Part shown: piece after piece, positions 27,353 to 35,324 of the stretch
Numbering within the stretch: the stretch's first letter is position 1
Layout: every line of letters begins with the position of its first letter
Source: Brevundimonas sp.
Lineage (GTDB): Bacteria > Pseudomonadota > Alphaproteobacteria > Caulobacterales > Caulobacteraceae
Reading direction: 5' to 3'
Assembly (NCBI RefSeq): GCF_029946145.1
Contig: NZ_JAQSDY010000027.1
Coordinates: forward strand, 496,001-560,000
Length of the DNA: 64,000 nucleotides
Notes under the pieces: generated by a model
What the model saw: the letters and a program-made list of their open reading frames with translations, nothing else
Database searches by the model: none
Told to the model about the DNA's origin: nothing
Translations under genes and position numbers: made by a program

Positions 27353-27368
27353 TGTTTCACGTGAAACA
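27353..27368. promoter_or_regulatory. parS: parS site 1, TGTTTCACGTGAAACA
   Basis: Perfect 16-bp palindrome identical to the canonical ParB-binding site, 12 bases after the rho stop and about 4.3 kb from the origin. Confidence 0.93.
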
Positions 27369-27380
27369 TGGAGCGGCGGC

Positions 27381-27620
27381 ATGAAGGTCAACGTTGAAGT
27401 CGAGTGCACGCCCGAGGAGGCCCGCGTCTTCATGGGCCTGCCCAATGTCGAACCGCTGAACGACCATCTGGTCGCCGAGATGAAGCGGCGCATGGACGAG
27501 AACATCACGGCCATGCAACCGGACGAACTGATGAAGACCTGGACCAGCTTCGGCCTTCAGGCCCAGGACCAGTTCCGCAAGCTGATGGAAACCGCCGTCA
27601 CCGGCGCGACCCGGCCGTGA
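27381..27620 (+). CDS. DUF6489 family protein
   Basis: 79-residue soluble protein beginning MKVNVEVECTPEEARVFMGL, a conserved small alphaproteobacterial family that I recall as DUF6489. A strand and turn are followed by two amphipathic helices (LNDHLVAEMKRRMDENI; FGLQAQDQFRKLMETAV). No catalytic motif. It sits 12 bases after a parS site and 40 bases after rho, so it may be read from the rho transcript. Confidence 0.78.
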   Translation: MKVNVEVECTPEEARVFMGLPNVEPLNDHLVAEMKRRMDENITAMQPDELMKTWTSFGLQAQDQFRKLMETAVTGATRP

Positions 27621-27626
27621 CCTCCG

Positions 27627-27758
27627 TCTCCTCCCCCGCAGGGGGAGGGGGACCGCGAAGCGGTGGAGGGGGCCTGTCCGCATCCGCCGGCGTCGCCCCC
27701 TCCGTCACGCCGCCAAGGCGGCGCGCCACCTCCCCATCGCTGCGCGACAGGGAGGAGA
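27627..27758. repeat. Dispersed repeat A relative, copy 3
   Basis: CTCCTCCCCC-GCA-GGGGGAGG with a following AGCGG/TGGAGGGGGC arm and a right end GACAGGGAGGAGA. The terminal GGAGGAG sits immediately before the mnmE ATG at 27760 and so provides its Shine-Dalgarno. Confidence 0.65.
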
Positions 27759-27759
27759 C

Positions 27760-29064
27760 ATGAGCACCATCTTCGCCCTTGCCACCCCTCCGGGCCGGGG
27801 CGCCATCGCCATCCTCCGCCTCTCCGGTCCATCCACCGACGCCGCCCTGACCGCTCTCGGCGCCGGCGGCCTTAAGCCGCGTCTCGCCTCGCTGCGGACC
27901 CTGACCCATGCCGGCCAGGCCGTCGACCAGGCCCTCGTCCTGCGTTTCCCCGCCCCCAACAGCTACACCGGCGAGGACTGCGCCGAGCTCCACCTCCACG
28001 GCGGCCGCGCCGTGGTCGAGGCCGCCAGCCAGGCCTTGATCGCCCTCGGCCTGCGCCCCGCCGATCCCGGAGAATTCACCCGCCGGGCTTTCGAGAACGG
28101 CCGCATGGATCTGGCCCAGGCCGAGGCCGTGGCCGACCTGATCGACGCCGAGACCACGGCCCAGGCGGCCCAGGCGCGGGGCCAGCTGGACGGCGCCCTG
28201 TCGCGCACCTACGCCGGTTTCCGCCGCGACCTGCTCAAGGCCATGGCTCTGGTCGAGGCCGAGATCGATTTTCCGGACGAGGAGATTCCCGACAATCTGG
28301 CCCGCACGGCCGGACCGGTTCTCGACGCCCTGATCGCCGATCTGGGCGCGGCCCTGGCCGACTCCCGGCGCGGCGAGCGGGTGCGCGAGGGCTATCGCAT
28401 CGTCCTGATCGGCGAGACCAACGCCGGCAAGTCCTCGCTGTTCAACGCCCTGATCGCGCGCGAGGCCGCTATCGTCACCCCGATCGCGGGCACCACCCGG
28501 GACGTGCTGGACGTTGATCTGATCATCGGCGGATACGCCGTGACCCTGTCGGACACGGCCGGCCTGCGCGAGTCCGACGATGTCGTCGAGGCCGAGGGCG
28601 TTCGACGCGCGCGGGCCCGGGCCGAGGCGGCGGAGTTGCGGCTCTGGGTCCGCGGCCCGGGCGATCCGGCGGGCGCCGCGGCCGACCATGTGAGGCCGGG
28701 CGACCTGTTGATCCTCAACAAGGCAGACCTCGGAGAGGCGGAACCCGTCGCCGGCATGGAAAGTCTCGCGATCAGCACCGCGACGGGGCGGGGGTTGGCT
28801 GAGCTGCACGACTGGATTGCGGCCCGGCTCGCCCGCGATCTGTCGGGCGCCGATTTCCCGGCGGTCACCCGCGAGCGCCACCGCCGCCGTCTGACCGAGG
28901 CTCTCGCGGACGTCGAGGCGGCGCGGCGGGCGCTCGACCACACGCCGGAAATGGCCGGCGACGATCTTCGCCGGGCGGCGGAGACCCTGGGCCGGGTCAC
29001 GGGCGCCATCGGCGTCGAAGACATTCTCGGCGAGGTCTTCTCGACCTTCTGCATCGGCAAGTGA
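27760..29064 (+). CDS. mnmE: tRNA uridine-5-carboxymethylaminomethyl modification GTPase MnmE
   Basis: 434 residues. N-terminal tetrahydrofolate-binding domain (TIFALATPPGRGAIAILRLSG), helical domain with an inserted GTPase (P-loop GETNAGKSSLFNALI at about 213-227, DTAG in LSDTAGLRE, NKAD in LILNKADLG) and the invariant C-terminal CIGK. With MnmG it makes cmnm5U34 in tRNA. The ribosome-binding site comes from a repeat A element. A parS site begins 2 bases after its stop. Confidence 0.97.
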   Translation: MSTIFALATPPGRGAIAILRLSGPSTDAALTALGAGGLKPRLASLRTLTHAGQAVDQALVLRFPAPNSYTGEDCAELHLHGGRAVVEAASQALIALGLRPADPGEFTRRAFENGRMDLAQAEAVADLIDAETTAQAAQARGQLDGALSRTYAGFRRDLLKAMALVEAEIDFPDEEIPDNLARTAGPVLDALIADLGAALADSRRGERVREGYRIVLIGETNAGKSSLFNALIAREAAIVTPIAGTTRDVLDVDLIIGGYAVTLSDTAGLRESDDVVEAEGVRRARARAEAAELRLWVRGPGDPAGAAADHVRPGDLLILNKADLGEAEPVAGMESLAISTATGRGLAELHDWIAARLARDLSGADFPAVTRERHRRRLTEALADVEAARRALDHTPEMAGDDLRRAAETLGRVTGAIGVEDILGEVFSTFCIGK

Positions 29065-29066
29065 GG

Positions 29067-29082
29067 TGTTTCACGTGAAACC
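29067..29082. promoter_or_regulatory. parS: parS site 2, TGTTTCACGTGAAACC
   Basis: One mismatch from site 1 at the last base. Lies in the 69-bp mnmE-mnmG gap. Confidence 0.9.
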
Positions 29083-29133
29083 ACTCTCCGGCGCCGGTGG
29101 CGTTTCGGGCGCTTTTGCCCTATCTCCCCGGCC

Positions 29134-30990
29134 ATGAAATCCTTCGATGTCATCGTCATCGGCGGCGGCCACGCCGGCTGCGAGGCCGCGGCCGCCTCCG
29201 CGCGCGCCGGGGCGAAGACGGTGCTGCTGACCCAGAAACTCGAGACCGTCGGCGAGATGTCGTGCAACCCGGCCATCGGCGGACTGGGCAAGGGCCATCT
29301 GGTGCGTGAGATCGACGCCATGGACGGCGTCATGGCCCGGCTGGGCGATGTCTCCGGCATCCAGTTCCGCCTGCTCAACCGCTCCAAGGGGGCCGCGGTT
29401 CAGGGGCCGCGCAGCCAGATCGACCGCCGCCTTTATCGCGAGGCCATGCAGACGGAACTGGCGCAGACGCCGAACCTGACCCTGATGGCCGGAACAGCCG
29501 AAAGCCTGATCCTCGACGGCGGCCGCGTCGTCGGCGTCGTCACGGGCGAGGGGACCGAGGTTCGCGCCGGCGCGGTGGTGCTGACCACGGGCACCTTCCT
29601 CAACGGCGTCATACACAAGGGCGACCAGCGCATCCCCGCCGGCCGCCACGGCGAGGCGCCGTCCACCGGCCTGGCCGCCGACCTCTATGGCGCGGGCTTG
29701 CAGATGGGCCGGCTAAAGACCGGCACTCCCGCCCGCCTCGACGGCCGCACCATCGCCTGGGACCGGCTGGAGATGCAGGCGGCGGACGCCGAGCCCGCGC
29801 CGTTCAGCTTCCTGACCGACCGCATTGACGTGCCCCAGATCGCCTGCGGGGTGACCCACACGACCGAGGCCACCCACCGGATCATCGCCGACAACCTGGG
29901 CGACAGCGCCGTCTATGGCGGCCACCTGTCCGGCCGCGGCCCGCGTTACTGCCCCTCGATCGAGGACAAGGTGGTCCGGTTCGCCGACAAGGCCTCGCAC
30001 CAGATCTTCCTCGAGCCCGAGGGCCTCGACGATCCGACGGTCTATCCCAACGGCATCTCGACCTCGGTGTCCGATGCGACCCAGGCCGCCTTCCTGCGCA
30101 CCATTCCGGGGCTGGAGGCGGTCGAGGTGTTCCGCTTCGGCTACGCCATCGAGTACGACTATGTCGATCCGCGCGAGCTGACGCCGGCGCTGGAGGTCAA
30201 GAAGCGGCCCGGCCTTTATCTGGCCGGCCAGATCAACGGCACCACAGGATACGAGGAGGCCGGAGCTCAAGGGTTGATCGCCGGCCTGAACGCCGCCCGC
30301 GCCGCCGCCGGCTCGGACCCCATCATCCTTGGCCGGGACCAGGCCTATATCGGCGTCATGATCGACGATCTGGTCACACGCGGCGTGACCGAGCCCTACC
30401 GGATGTTCACCAGCCGGGCCGAGTTCAGGTTGACGCTGCGGGCCGACAATGCGGATCAACGGCTGACCCCCATCGCCGAGGCGGCTGGAATTGTGTCGTC
30501 CAGGCGGTCACAGGCTTTCGCAGCCAAATCCGCGCAGCTGGCCGAGGCGGCGGCTGTTTCACGTGAAACGGTCTTTACGCCCAGGGAGGCCGGGGCTTTG
30601 GGGATCCACGTCAACGCCGACGGCCAGCGCCGCTCGATCCGCGACCTTCTGGCCTTCCCCGGTGTGACTCTGGAGACCTTCGCCGCAACCCGGTCCGAGA
30701 TCGCGGGCTGGTCGCCCCAGGTCCGCCAGCAGATCGAGATCGAAGCGGGCTACGCCGGCTATCTGGACCGGCAGGCTTCTGACGCGGAGGCGCTGCGGCG
30801 CGAGGAGGCCCTGGCCCTGCCGGTTGACCTCGACTACGCCGCCATCGGCAGCCTGTCGAACGAGGTCCGTGAGAAACTCACGCTTGTCCGGCCGCGCACC
30901 CTGGGTCAGGCCGGGCGCATCGAAGGTATGACCCCCGGCGCCCTGACGGCGCTTCTGTCCCACGTGAAGCGCGCCCGGGTGGCTGCGTGA
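29134..30990 (+). CDS. mnmG: tRNA uridine-5-carboxymethylaminomethyl modification enzyme MnmG (GidA)
   Basis: 618 residues. FAD-binding [20 protein letters not shown] at the N-terminus; signature [18 protein letters not shown] at about 270 and [20 protein letters not shown] at about 367; the C-terminal helical MnmE-binding domain ends with [10 protein letters not shown]. Partner of MnmE; the two are separated only by a parS-bearing gap. A third parS site sits inside this gene. Confidence 0.97.
   Translation: MKSFDVIVIGGGHAGCEAAAASARAGAKTVLLTQKLETVGEMSCNPAIGGLGKGHLVREIDAMDGVMARLGDVSGIQFRLLNRSKGAAVQGPRSQIDRRLYREAMQTELAQTPNLTLMAGTAESLILDGGRVVGVVTGEGTEVRAGAVVLTTGTFLNGVIHKGDQRIPAGRHGEAPSTGLAADLYGAGLQMGRLKTGTPARLDGRTIAWDRLEMQAADAEPAPFSFLTDRIDVPQIACGVTHTTEATHRIIADNLGDSAVYGGHLSGRGPRYCPSIEDKVVRFADKASHQIFLEPEGLDDPTVYPNGISTSVSDATQAAFLRTIPGLEAVEVFRFGYAIEYDYVDPRELTPALEVKKRPGLYLAGQINGTTGYEEAGAQGLIAGLNAARAAAGSDPIILGRDQAYIGVMIDDLVTRGVTEPYRMFTSRAEFRLTLRADNADQRLTPIAEAAGIVSSRRSQAFAAKSAQLAEAAAVSRETVFTPREAGALGIHVNADGQRRSIRDLLAFPGVTLETFAATRSEIAGWSPQVRQQIEIEAGYAGYLDRQASDAEALRREEALALPVDLDYAAIGSLSNEVREKLTLVRPRTLGQAGRIEGMTPGALTALLSHVKRARVAA
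30555..30570. promoter_or_regulatory. parS: parS site 3, TGTTTCACGTGAAACG, inside mnmG
   Basis: One mismatch at the final base. It encodes VSRET in the C-terminal part of MnmG, so the gene accommodates the site in frame. Confidence 0.88.
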
Positions 30991-31042
30991 CTCGCGTCGC
31001 CTTCGCGTCTCCTCTGCCTGAAATCGGGGAGGAGACCCGTCC

Positions 31043-31663
31043 ATGACCCCCGAAGAATTCCAGATCCAGACCGGCGCGACCCTCGCGCAGATGGCCGACC
31101 TTCACATCTTCATCGAGCGCCTGACCGAGACCAATGCGGTGATGAATCTCGTCGGTCCCGACAGCCTGCCCGACGTCTGGAACCGGCATATCTGGGACTC
31201 GGCCCAACTGCTCGCGATGAAGCCCAATGCGAAGACCTGGGCCGATCTCGGGGCCGGGGCCGGGTTCCCCGGTCTGGTTCTCGCGATTCTGCTGAAGGAT
31301 CGGTCCGACAGCCACGTCTGGCTGATCGACAGTCTGGGCAAGCGTTGCCGCTTCCTGCAGGAGGCGGTCGAAGGCCTGTCGCTGCGCGCCACCGTGATCA
31401 ATGGCCGGGCCGAGGAGCAGAGGATAAAGGTGGACGTCGTCACCGCGCGCGCCCTGGCGCCGATGGAGCGGCTTCTGGCCTATGCACAGCCTTATCTACA
31501 GCGTGGCGCACAGGGGCTGTTTCTCAAGGGGGAAAAGGCCGAGGCTGAGTTGATCGAAGCCCGCAAGGTCTGGCAGTTCGATAGCGACCTCTCCGTCTCG
31601 CGCAGCGATCCGCGCGGCCGTATCGTTTCCGTCCGGAGCCTTCGACGTGTCCCCAACCGGTAA
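31043..31663 (+). CDS. rsmG: 16S rRNA (guanine-527-N7) methyltransferase RsmG (GidB)
   Basis: 206 residues. SAM-binding motif WADLGAGAGFPGLVLAIL near residue 65 and the second strand VWLIDSLGKRCRFLQE; the family region VTARALAPMERLLAYAQPYL follows. Methylates G527 in 16S rRNA; loss gives low-level streptomycin resistance. Its end overlaps the GTG start of parA by 17 bases, indicating coupled translation. Confidence 0.95.
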   Translation: MTPEEFQIQTGATLAQMADLHIFIERLTETNAVMNLVGPDSLPDVWNRHIWDSAQLLAMKPNAKTWADLGAGAGFPGLVLAILLKDRSDSHVWLIDSLGKRCRFLQEAVEGLSLRATVINGRAEEQRIKVDVVTARALAPMERLLAYAQPYLQRGAQGLFLKGEKAEAELIEARKVWQFDSDLSVSRSDPRGRIVSVRSLRRVPNR

Positions 31664-32459
31664 GACTCGCGTCCTCGCGGTTTCCAATCAGAAGGGCGGC
31701 GTCGGCAAGACCACGACCGCCATCAACCTGGGCACCGCCCTGGCTGCGATCGGCGAAAAGGTGCTGATCGTCGACATGGATCCGCAGGGCAATGCCTCCA
31801 CGGGTCTGGGTGTTCCACGTGAAACACGACGGGTGACCATCTATGACGTCATCGTCGACGGCCGCTCGGTCGACGAGTCCGCCGTCCCGACCAGCGTGCC
31901 CGGCCTCCACATCATTCCCGCCGACGCCGACATGTCGGGCGTGGAGATCGAGCTGAGCCAGGCCGACCGCCGCTCCTTTCGTCTGCGTGACGCACTCTCG
32001 GGGCAGGGGGCGGATGGGCAGGCCCGGTATGACTATGTCCTGATCGACTGCCCCCCGTCGCTGAACCTGCTGACCCTCAACGCCATGGCCGCGGCGGACG
32101 CCGTGCTGGTGCCGCTGCAATGCGAGTTCTTCGCGCTGGAGGGCCTGACCCAGCTGATGAAGACGATCGAGATGGTGCGGCAGAGCCTTAATCCCACGCT
32201 GGAGATCCAGGGTCTGGTCCTGACCATGTACGATCGGCGCAGCACCCTGTCGGGTCAGGTCGCGGCCGACGTCCGGTCCCATTTCGGGGAGAAGGTCTAT
32301 GAGGCGGTCATTCCCCGCAACGTGCGCGTGGCCGAGGCTCCGTCATTCGGCAAGCCGGCCTTGATCTACGACCTGAAATGCGCCGGCAGCCAGGCCTATC
32401 TGCGCCTCGCCCGTGAAGTGGTGGCGCGTGAGAAGTCCCGTCGGCTTCAGGCCGCGTGA
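31647..32459 (+). CDS. parA: Chromosome partitioning ATPase ParA
   Basis: 270 residues from a GTG start. Deviant Walker A KGGVGKTTTAIN near residues 14-25 carries the extra lysine that marks ParA; Walker A' VDMDPQGNAS; Walker B YDYVLIDCPPSL. ATP-bound dimers coat the nucleoid and are released by ParB-parS, pulling the origin to the pole. Overlaps rsmG and precedes parB by 28 bases. A parS-like site is embedded in it. Confidence 0.97.
   Translation: MSPTGKTRVLAVSNQKGGVGKTTTAINLGTALAAIGEKVLIVDMDPQGNASTGLGVPRETRRVTIYDVIVDGRSVDESAVPTSVPGLHIIPADADMSGVEIELSQADRRSFRLRDALSGQGADGQARYDYVLIDCPPSLNLLTLNAMAAADAVLVPLQCEFFALEGLTQLMKTIEMVRQSLNPTLEIQGLVLTMYDRRSTLSGQVAADVRSHFGEKVYEAVIPRNVRVAEAPSFGKPALIYDLKCAGSQAYLRLAREVVAREKSRRLQAA
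31811..31826. promoter_or_regulatory. parS: parS site 4, TGTTCCACGTGAAACA, inside parA
   Basis: One internal change (T to C in the left arm) from the perfect palindrome. It encodes VPRET in ParA. Confidence 0.85.
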
Positions 32460-32487
32460 CGATGAATAGAAGAACGGAATCAGTGTC

Positions 32488-33387
32488 TTGAGCGAACGTC
32501 AACGCGGGCCGCAACGGGGATTGGGGCGAGGTCTCTCCGCCCTTCTGGGTGAACAGGTGGCCGAGAGCGCGCCGGTCGATGGCGCGCCCGCGCCCGCGGG
32601 CGTGCGCATGGCCCCGATCGAGAGCCTGAAGCCCAATCCGGAACAGCCCCGCAAGATCTTCAACAACGACGATCTGGCCGAGCTGTCGGGCTCGATCCGC
32701 GACAAGGGCGTTCTGCAGCCGATCCTGGTGCGGTCCCAGCCGGGTCAGGATGGCGTGTGGCAGATCATCGCCGGCGAACGCCGCTGGCGCGCGGCCCAGC
32801 TGGCGCGTCTGACCGAGGTGCCGATCGTGGTCCGCGAGATGGACGACGTCGAGGTGTTCGAGGTGGCGATCATCGAGAACGTCCAGCGCAGCGACCTGAA
32901 CCCGCTGGAGGAGGCCGACGCCTATCGCATGCTGATGGAACGGTTCGGCCGCACCCAGGACGCCGTCGCCGGCGTCGTCGGCAAGAGCCGCAGCCACGTG
33001 GCCAATACCCTGCGCCTGCTGCAGCTGCCGGAAGAGGTCCTCTGGTTCGTGCGCCACGGCAAGATGAGCGCCGGCCACGCCCGCGCACTGATCACGGCCC
33101 CGAACCCGGCTGTCCTCGCCCAGCAGATCGTCGACGCGGGGTTGAACGTTCGTCAGGCCGAAGCGCTGGCGCGCCGCGCCGCCGAAGGGCCGAAGCCCGC
33201 CAAGGCGCGGGCGAAGGCGCCCTCTGGGGAGGGCGCGGCCGATGTGGTGGCGCTGGAGCAGGATCTGGCCGACGCCCTCGGCCTGAAGGTCCAGTTGTCG
33301 GACAAGGGCGGCAAGGGCGAGATCACCATCCGCTACGGCACGCTGGAGCAGCTGGACGACCTCTGCCGGCGGCTGATGCGGGGCTGA
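32488..33387 (+). CDS. parB: Chromosome partitioning protein ParB (CTPase, parS binding)
   Basis: 299 residues from a TTG start, supported by the N-terminal ParA-stimulating motif (GLGRGLSALLG). CTP-binding motifs AGERRWRAAQL and IENVQRSDLNPLEEA lie in the N-terminal domain at about 90-145; the HTH (VAGVVGKSRSHVANTLRLLQ) follows; the C-terminal dimerisation domain is at about 250-299 after a basic linker. It loads at parS and slides as a CTP clamp. The weak start codon may limit ParB relative to ParA. Confidence 0.97.
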   Translation: MSERQRGPQRGLGRGLSALLGEQVAESAPVDGAPAPAGVRMAPIESLKPNPEQPRKIFNNDDLAELSGSIRDKGVLQPILVRSQPGQDGVWQIIAGERRWRAAQLARLTEVPIVVREMDDVEVFEVAIIENVQRSDLNPLEEADAYRMLMERFGRTQDAVAGVVGKSRSHVANTLRLLQLPEEVLWFVRHGKMSAGHARALITAPNPAVLAQQIVDAGLNVRQAEALARRAAEGPKPAKARAKAPSGEGAADVVALEQDLADALGLKVQLSDKGGKGEITIRYGTLEQLDDLCRRLMRG

Positions 33388-33412
33388 AGGCAACCTGTGC
33401 TAGGCTGATCCC

Positions 33413-33598
33413 ATGACCGACAAGCCCAGCAATCCAACCGCCGAAGCCATGAAGCGCGCGCTCGCCGCCAAGAAGGCGGGGGGAGGCGCCACGCCCGCGG
33501 GCCTGCAGGGCGGCGAACGCGCCGAACAGAAGGCCCAGCAGGCGCGCAATCTGCAGCTCGCCAAGCCCGCCTTCCGCAAGGCTTCGAAGCGCGGCTAG
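33413..33598 (+). CDS. Small basic hypothetical protein
   Basis: 61 residues, Lys/Ala/Gln-rich, with an EAMKRALAAKKAGGG start and AKPAFRKASKRG end. No transmembrane segment or known motif; probably disordered or helical. It starts 25 bases after parB. I do not recognise the family, though the even codon use and position make it credible. Confidence 0.6.
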   Translation: MTDKPSNPTAEAMKRALAAKKAGGGATPAGLQGGERAEQKAQQARNLQLAKPAFRKASKRG

Positions 33599-33606
33599 GT
33601 CCGCCG

Positions 33607-33671
33607 TCTCCTCCCCACGCGTGGGGAGGTGGCGCGGCGCGGCTTCGCGCCGTGACGGAGGGGGCGACGCC
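33607..33671. repeat. Dispersed repeat A relative, copy 4 (short)
   Basis: CTCCTCCCC-ACGCGT-GGGGAGG hairpin followed by GGCGCGGC/GCGCC arm and GACGGAGGGGGCGACGCC, close to the left half of copy 3. It lies in the 171-bp gap between the small ORF and convergent holA, whose remainder has a direct repeat of GAATTCCTCG. Confidence 0.6.
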
Positions 33672-33769
33672 GGTCTCGCCCGCCTGTATCTCCGTCTCCT
33701 GTTTCTTCCGATCCGTAGTCGAATTCCTCGCGAATCCGTCGCTGAATTCCTCGGTGTTTTCGGGCCGTT

Positions 33770-34822
33770 TCAGAGCCCCAGTCTTCTCGCCCGGGCGGAT
33801 ATCTCCAGCAGCAGCCGTTCGGCGATCAACTGGTCGGGCGAGCCCGTGGTCTTGGTGGCGATGTCGGCGGTGTTGATGCTGTCCAGTACCCGGTCGAGGT
33901 CCTCCAGCCGCCAGCTGCGGGCCTGACGCAGCATCTCGGCCTCCTGTTTCCAGAACACCCCCGCCGCCTTGGCCGCCTCCTTGGCCCCCGAGCCGTTCGC
34001 CTGAAGCACATTGATGCGGCGCAGACGGCCGAGGTGGATCGAGGCCTGTCTCACAGCCATGACAGGGGATTCGCCCTCGGCGAAGGCGCGGCGCAGCCCG
34101 GACTGGGCCGGGGCCGGGCGGCCGCCGAAGGCCTGCAACGCGGCGTCCTGCAGCGAGGCGTCGGCCTCGACCCCCAGATGTTGTTCCAGTTCGGCCACGT
34201 CGATCGTCTTGCCCGAGCCGGGGCCGATATAGAGGGCCAGCCGCTCGATCTCCTGCCGCATCAGTCCCCGTTCGCGAGGCAGACGGCTGACGAACCGGTC
34301 GAGGGCGTCGCCGGTCAGCCCGACCTTGTCAGCGGCCAGGGCCTCGCGCGTCATCCGGGCCACATCGCCAGCCTCATCCTCATAGCAGGCGATGCCCACA
34401 GCGCCTGAAGCCCCTTCAGCGGCCTTGCGCAGGGCGGAGTCGCGGCCCAGGGCCCCGGCCTCGATCACCAGCATGGCGTCGGGATTGTAGGCGCCCTCGG
34501 CGTGGTGCTTGAGAGCGGCGGCCAGCATCCGGTCGATCGAGGCCTTTTCGGATCCCAGCCGGACGCGCACCAGACGGCGGCCGCCGATCATGCTCAGCGC
34601 CGTCAGCGCCTCTTCCAGCCGCGCCTCGTCGCCATCGATGTCGCTGTCTGTGAGGACGGTGACGTTGAAGGGGTCGTTCAGGTCGGGGGTGATCGCCTTG
34701 CACAGGATTTCGGCGCGCTCGCCGACGCCCGAGCGGTCCTTGCCGTGGATGACGGCGGCGCGGACGCCGCGGTCGGGCGATGACAGGAAGCGATCGACCT
34801 CGGGCCGTTTGGTCAGGATCAT
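33770..34822 (-). CDS. holA: DNA polymerase III delta subunit
   Basis: 350 residues. The N-terminal AAA+-like clamp-loader fold (MILTKRPEVDRFLSSPDRGVRAAVIHGKDR) lacks a functional ATPase site, as expected for delta. The C-terminal helical domain includes FWKQEAEMLRQARSW. Opens the beta clamp during loading. The order holA-lptE-leuS, all minus strand, is the usual alphaproteobacterial cluster (reading leuS first). Confidence 0.93.
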   Translation of the reverse strand: MILTKRPEVDRFLSSPDRGVRAAVIHGKDRSGVGERAEILCKAITPDLNDPFNVTVLTDSDIDGDEARLEEALTALSMIGGRRLVRVRLGSEKASIDRMLAAALKHHAEGAYNPDAMLVIEAGALGRDSALRKAAEGASGAVGIACYEDEAGDVARMTREALAADKVGLTGDALDRFVSRLPRERGLMRQEIERLALYIGPGSGKTIDVAELEQHLGVEADASLQDAALQAFGGRPAPAQSGLRRAFAEGESPVMAVRQASIHLGRLRRINVLQANGSGAKEAAKAAGVFWKQEAEMLRQARSWRLEDLDRVLDSINTADIATKTTGSPDQLIAERLLLEISARARRLGL

Positions 34823-34832
34823 GGTGCGACCC

Positions 34833-35324
34833 TCAAGGCCGCGCCGACAGCGCCCGCAAGATGTCCAGCCGGATCAGGCGCGCCAATTCGGCTGCGGCGC
34901 GTTCCTCGCCGTCCTGCTGGGCGGCGATGGCGGCGTAAGGCTGGTCGGCGGCGGCATAGGTGGTGGTGACGGTCTCGACACCGGAGACCGGTTCGCCACC
35001 GACCGCCGGCGTCAGGGTCCAGGCTCCGCGCACGGTGAGTTCATAACGGGTCGCGGTGTCGTCGATCCGGCGCCCCAGCGACTGGCGTGATTGTTCCAGG
35101 GACGTCTGCAGGCGGTACATCGGTTCCTGCGACCCGTCGCGGCCGAGAGCGTCCTCAAGCTGTTCGCGTACACGATAGCCGAGCCGGTCGTCCTGGGTGG
35201 AGACGGCGATGCGCGAGAGTGAGGATCCGGCGCCTGCCTCGCCGTACAGGGGTGTGAAGCCGCAGGCGGACAGTCCCATGACAGAGACAGCGGCGATGAC
35301 AGACAACGACCAGGAGCGACGCAT
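34833..35324 (-). CDS. lptE: LPS-assembly lipoprotein LptE
   Basis: 163 residues. Lipoprotein signal with lipobox LSAC followed by GFTPLYG, the conserved LptE start. The family is sequence-divergent; identity rests on this start, its length and its place between leuS and holA. LptE plugs the LptD barrel in the outer membrane. Coupled to leuS by a one-base TGATG overlap and 10 bases before holA. Confidence 0.9.
   Translation of the reverse strand: MRRSWSLSVIAAVSVMGLSACGFTPLYGEAGAGSSLSRIAVSTQDDRLGYRVREQLEDALGRDGSQEPMYRLQTSLEQSRQSLGRRIDDTATRYELTVRGAWTLTPAVGGEPVSGVETVTTTYAAADQPYAAIAAQQDGEERAAAELARLIRLDILRALSARP

Noticed and set aside
30956-30971. Fifth parS (TGTCCCACGTGAAGCG) near the end of mnmG
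   Set aside because: Four mismatches to the palindrome; only the CACGTG core and part of the left arm match, so not listed as a site.
32992-33003. CACGTG-centred motif inside parB
   Set aside because: Flanks (AGCCACGTGGCC) do not match parS arms; chance CACGTG in GC-rich coding sequence.
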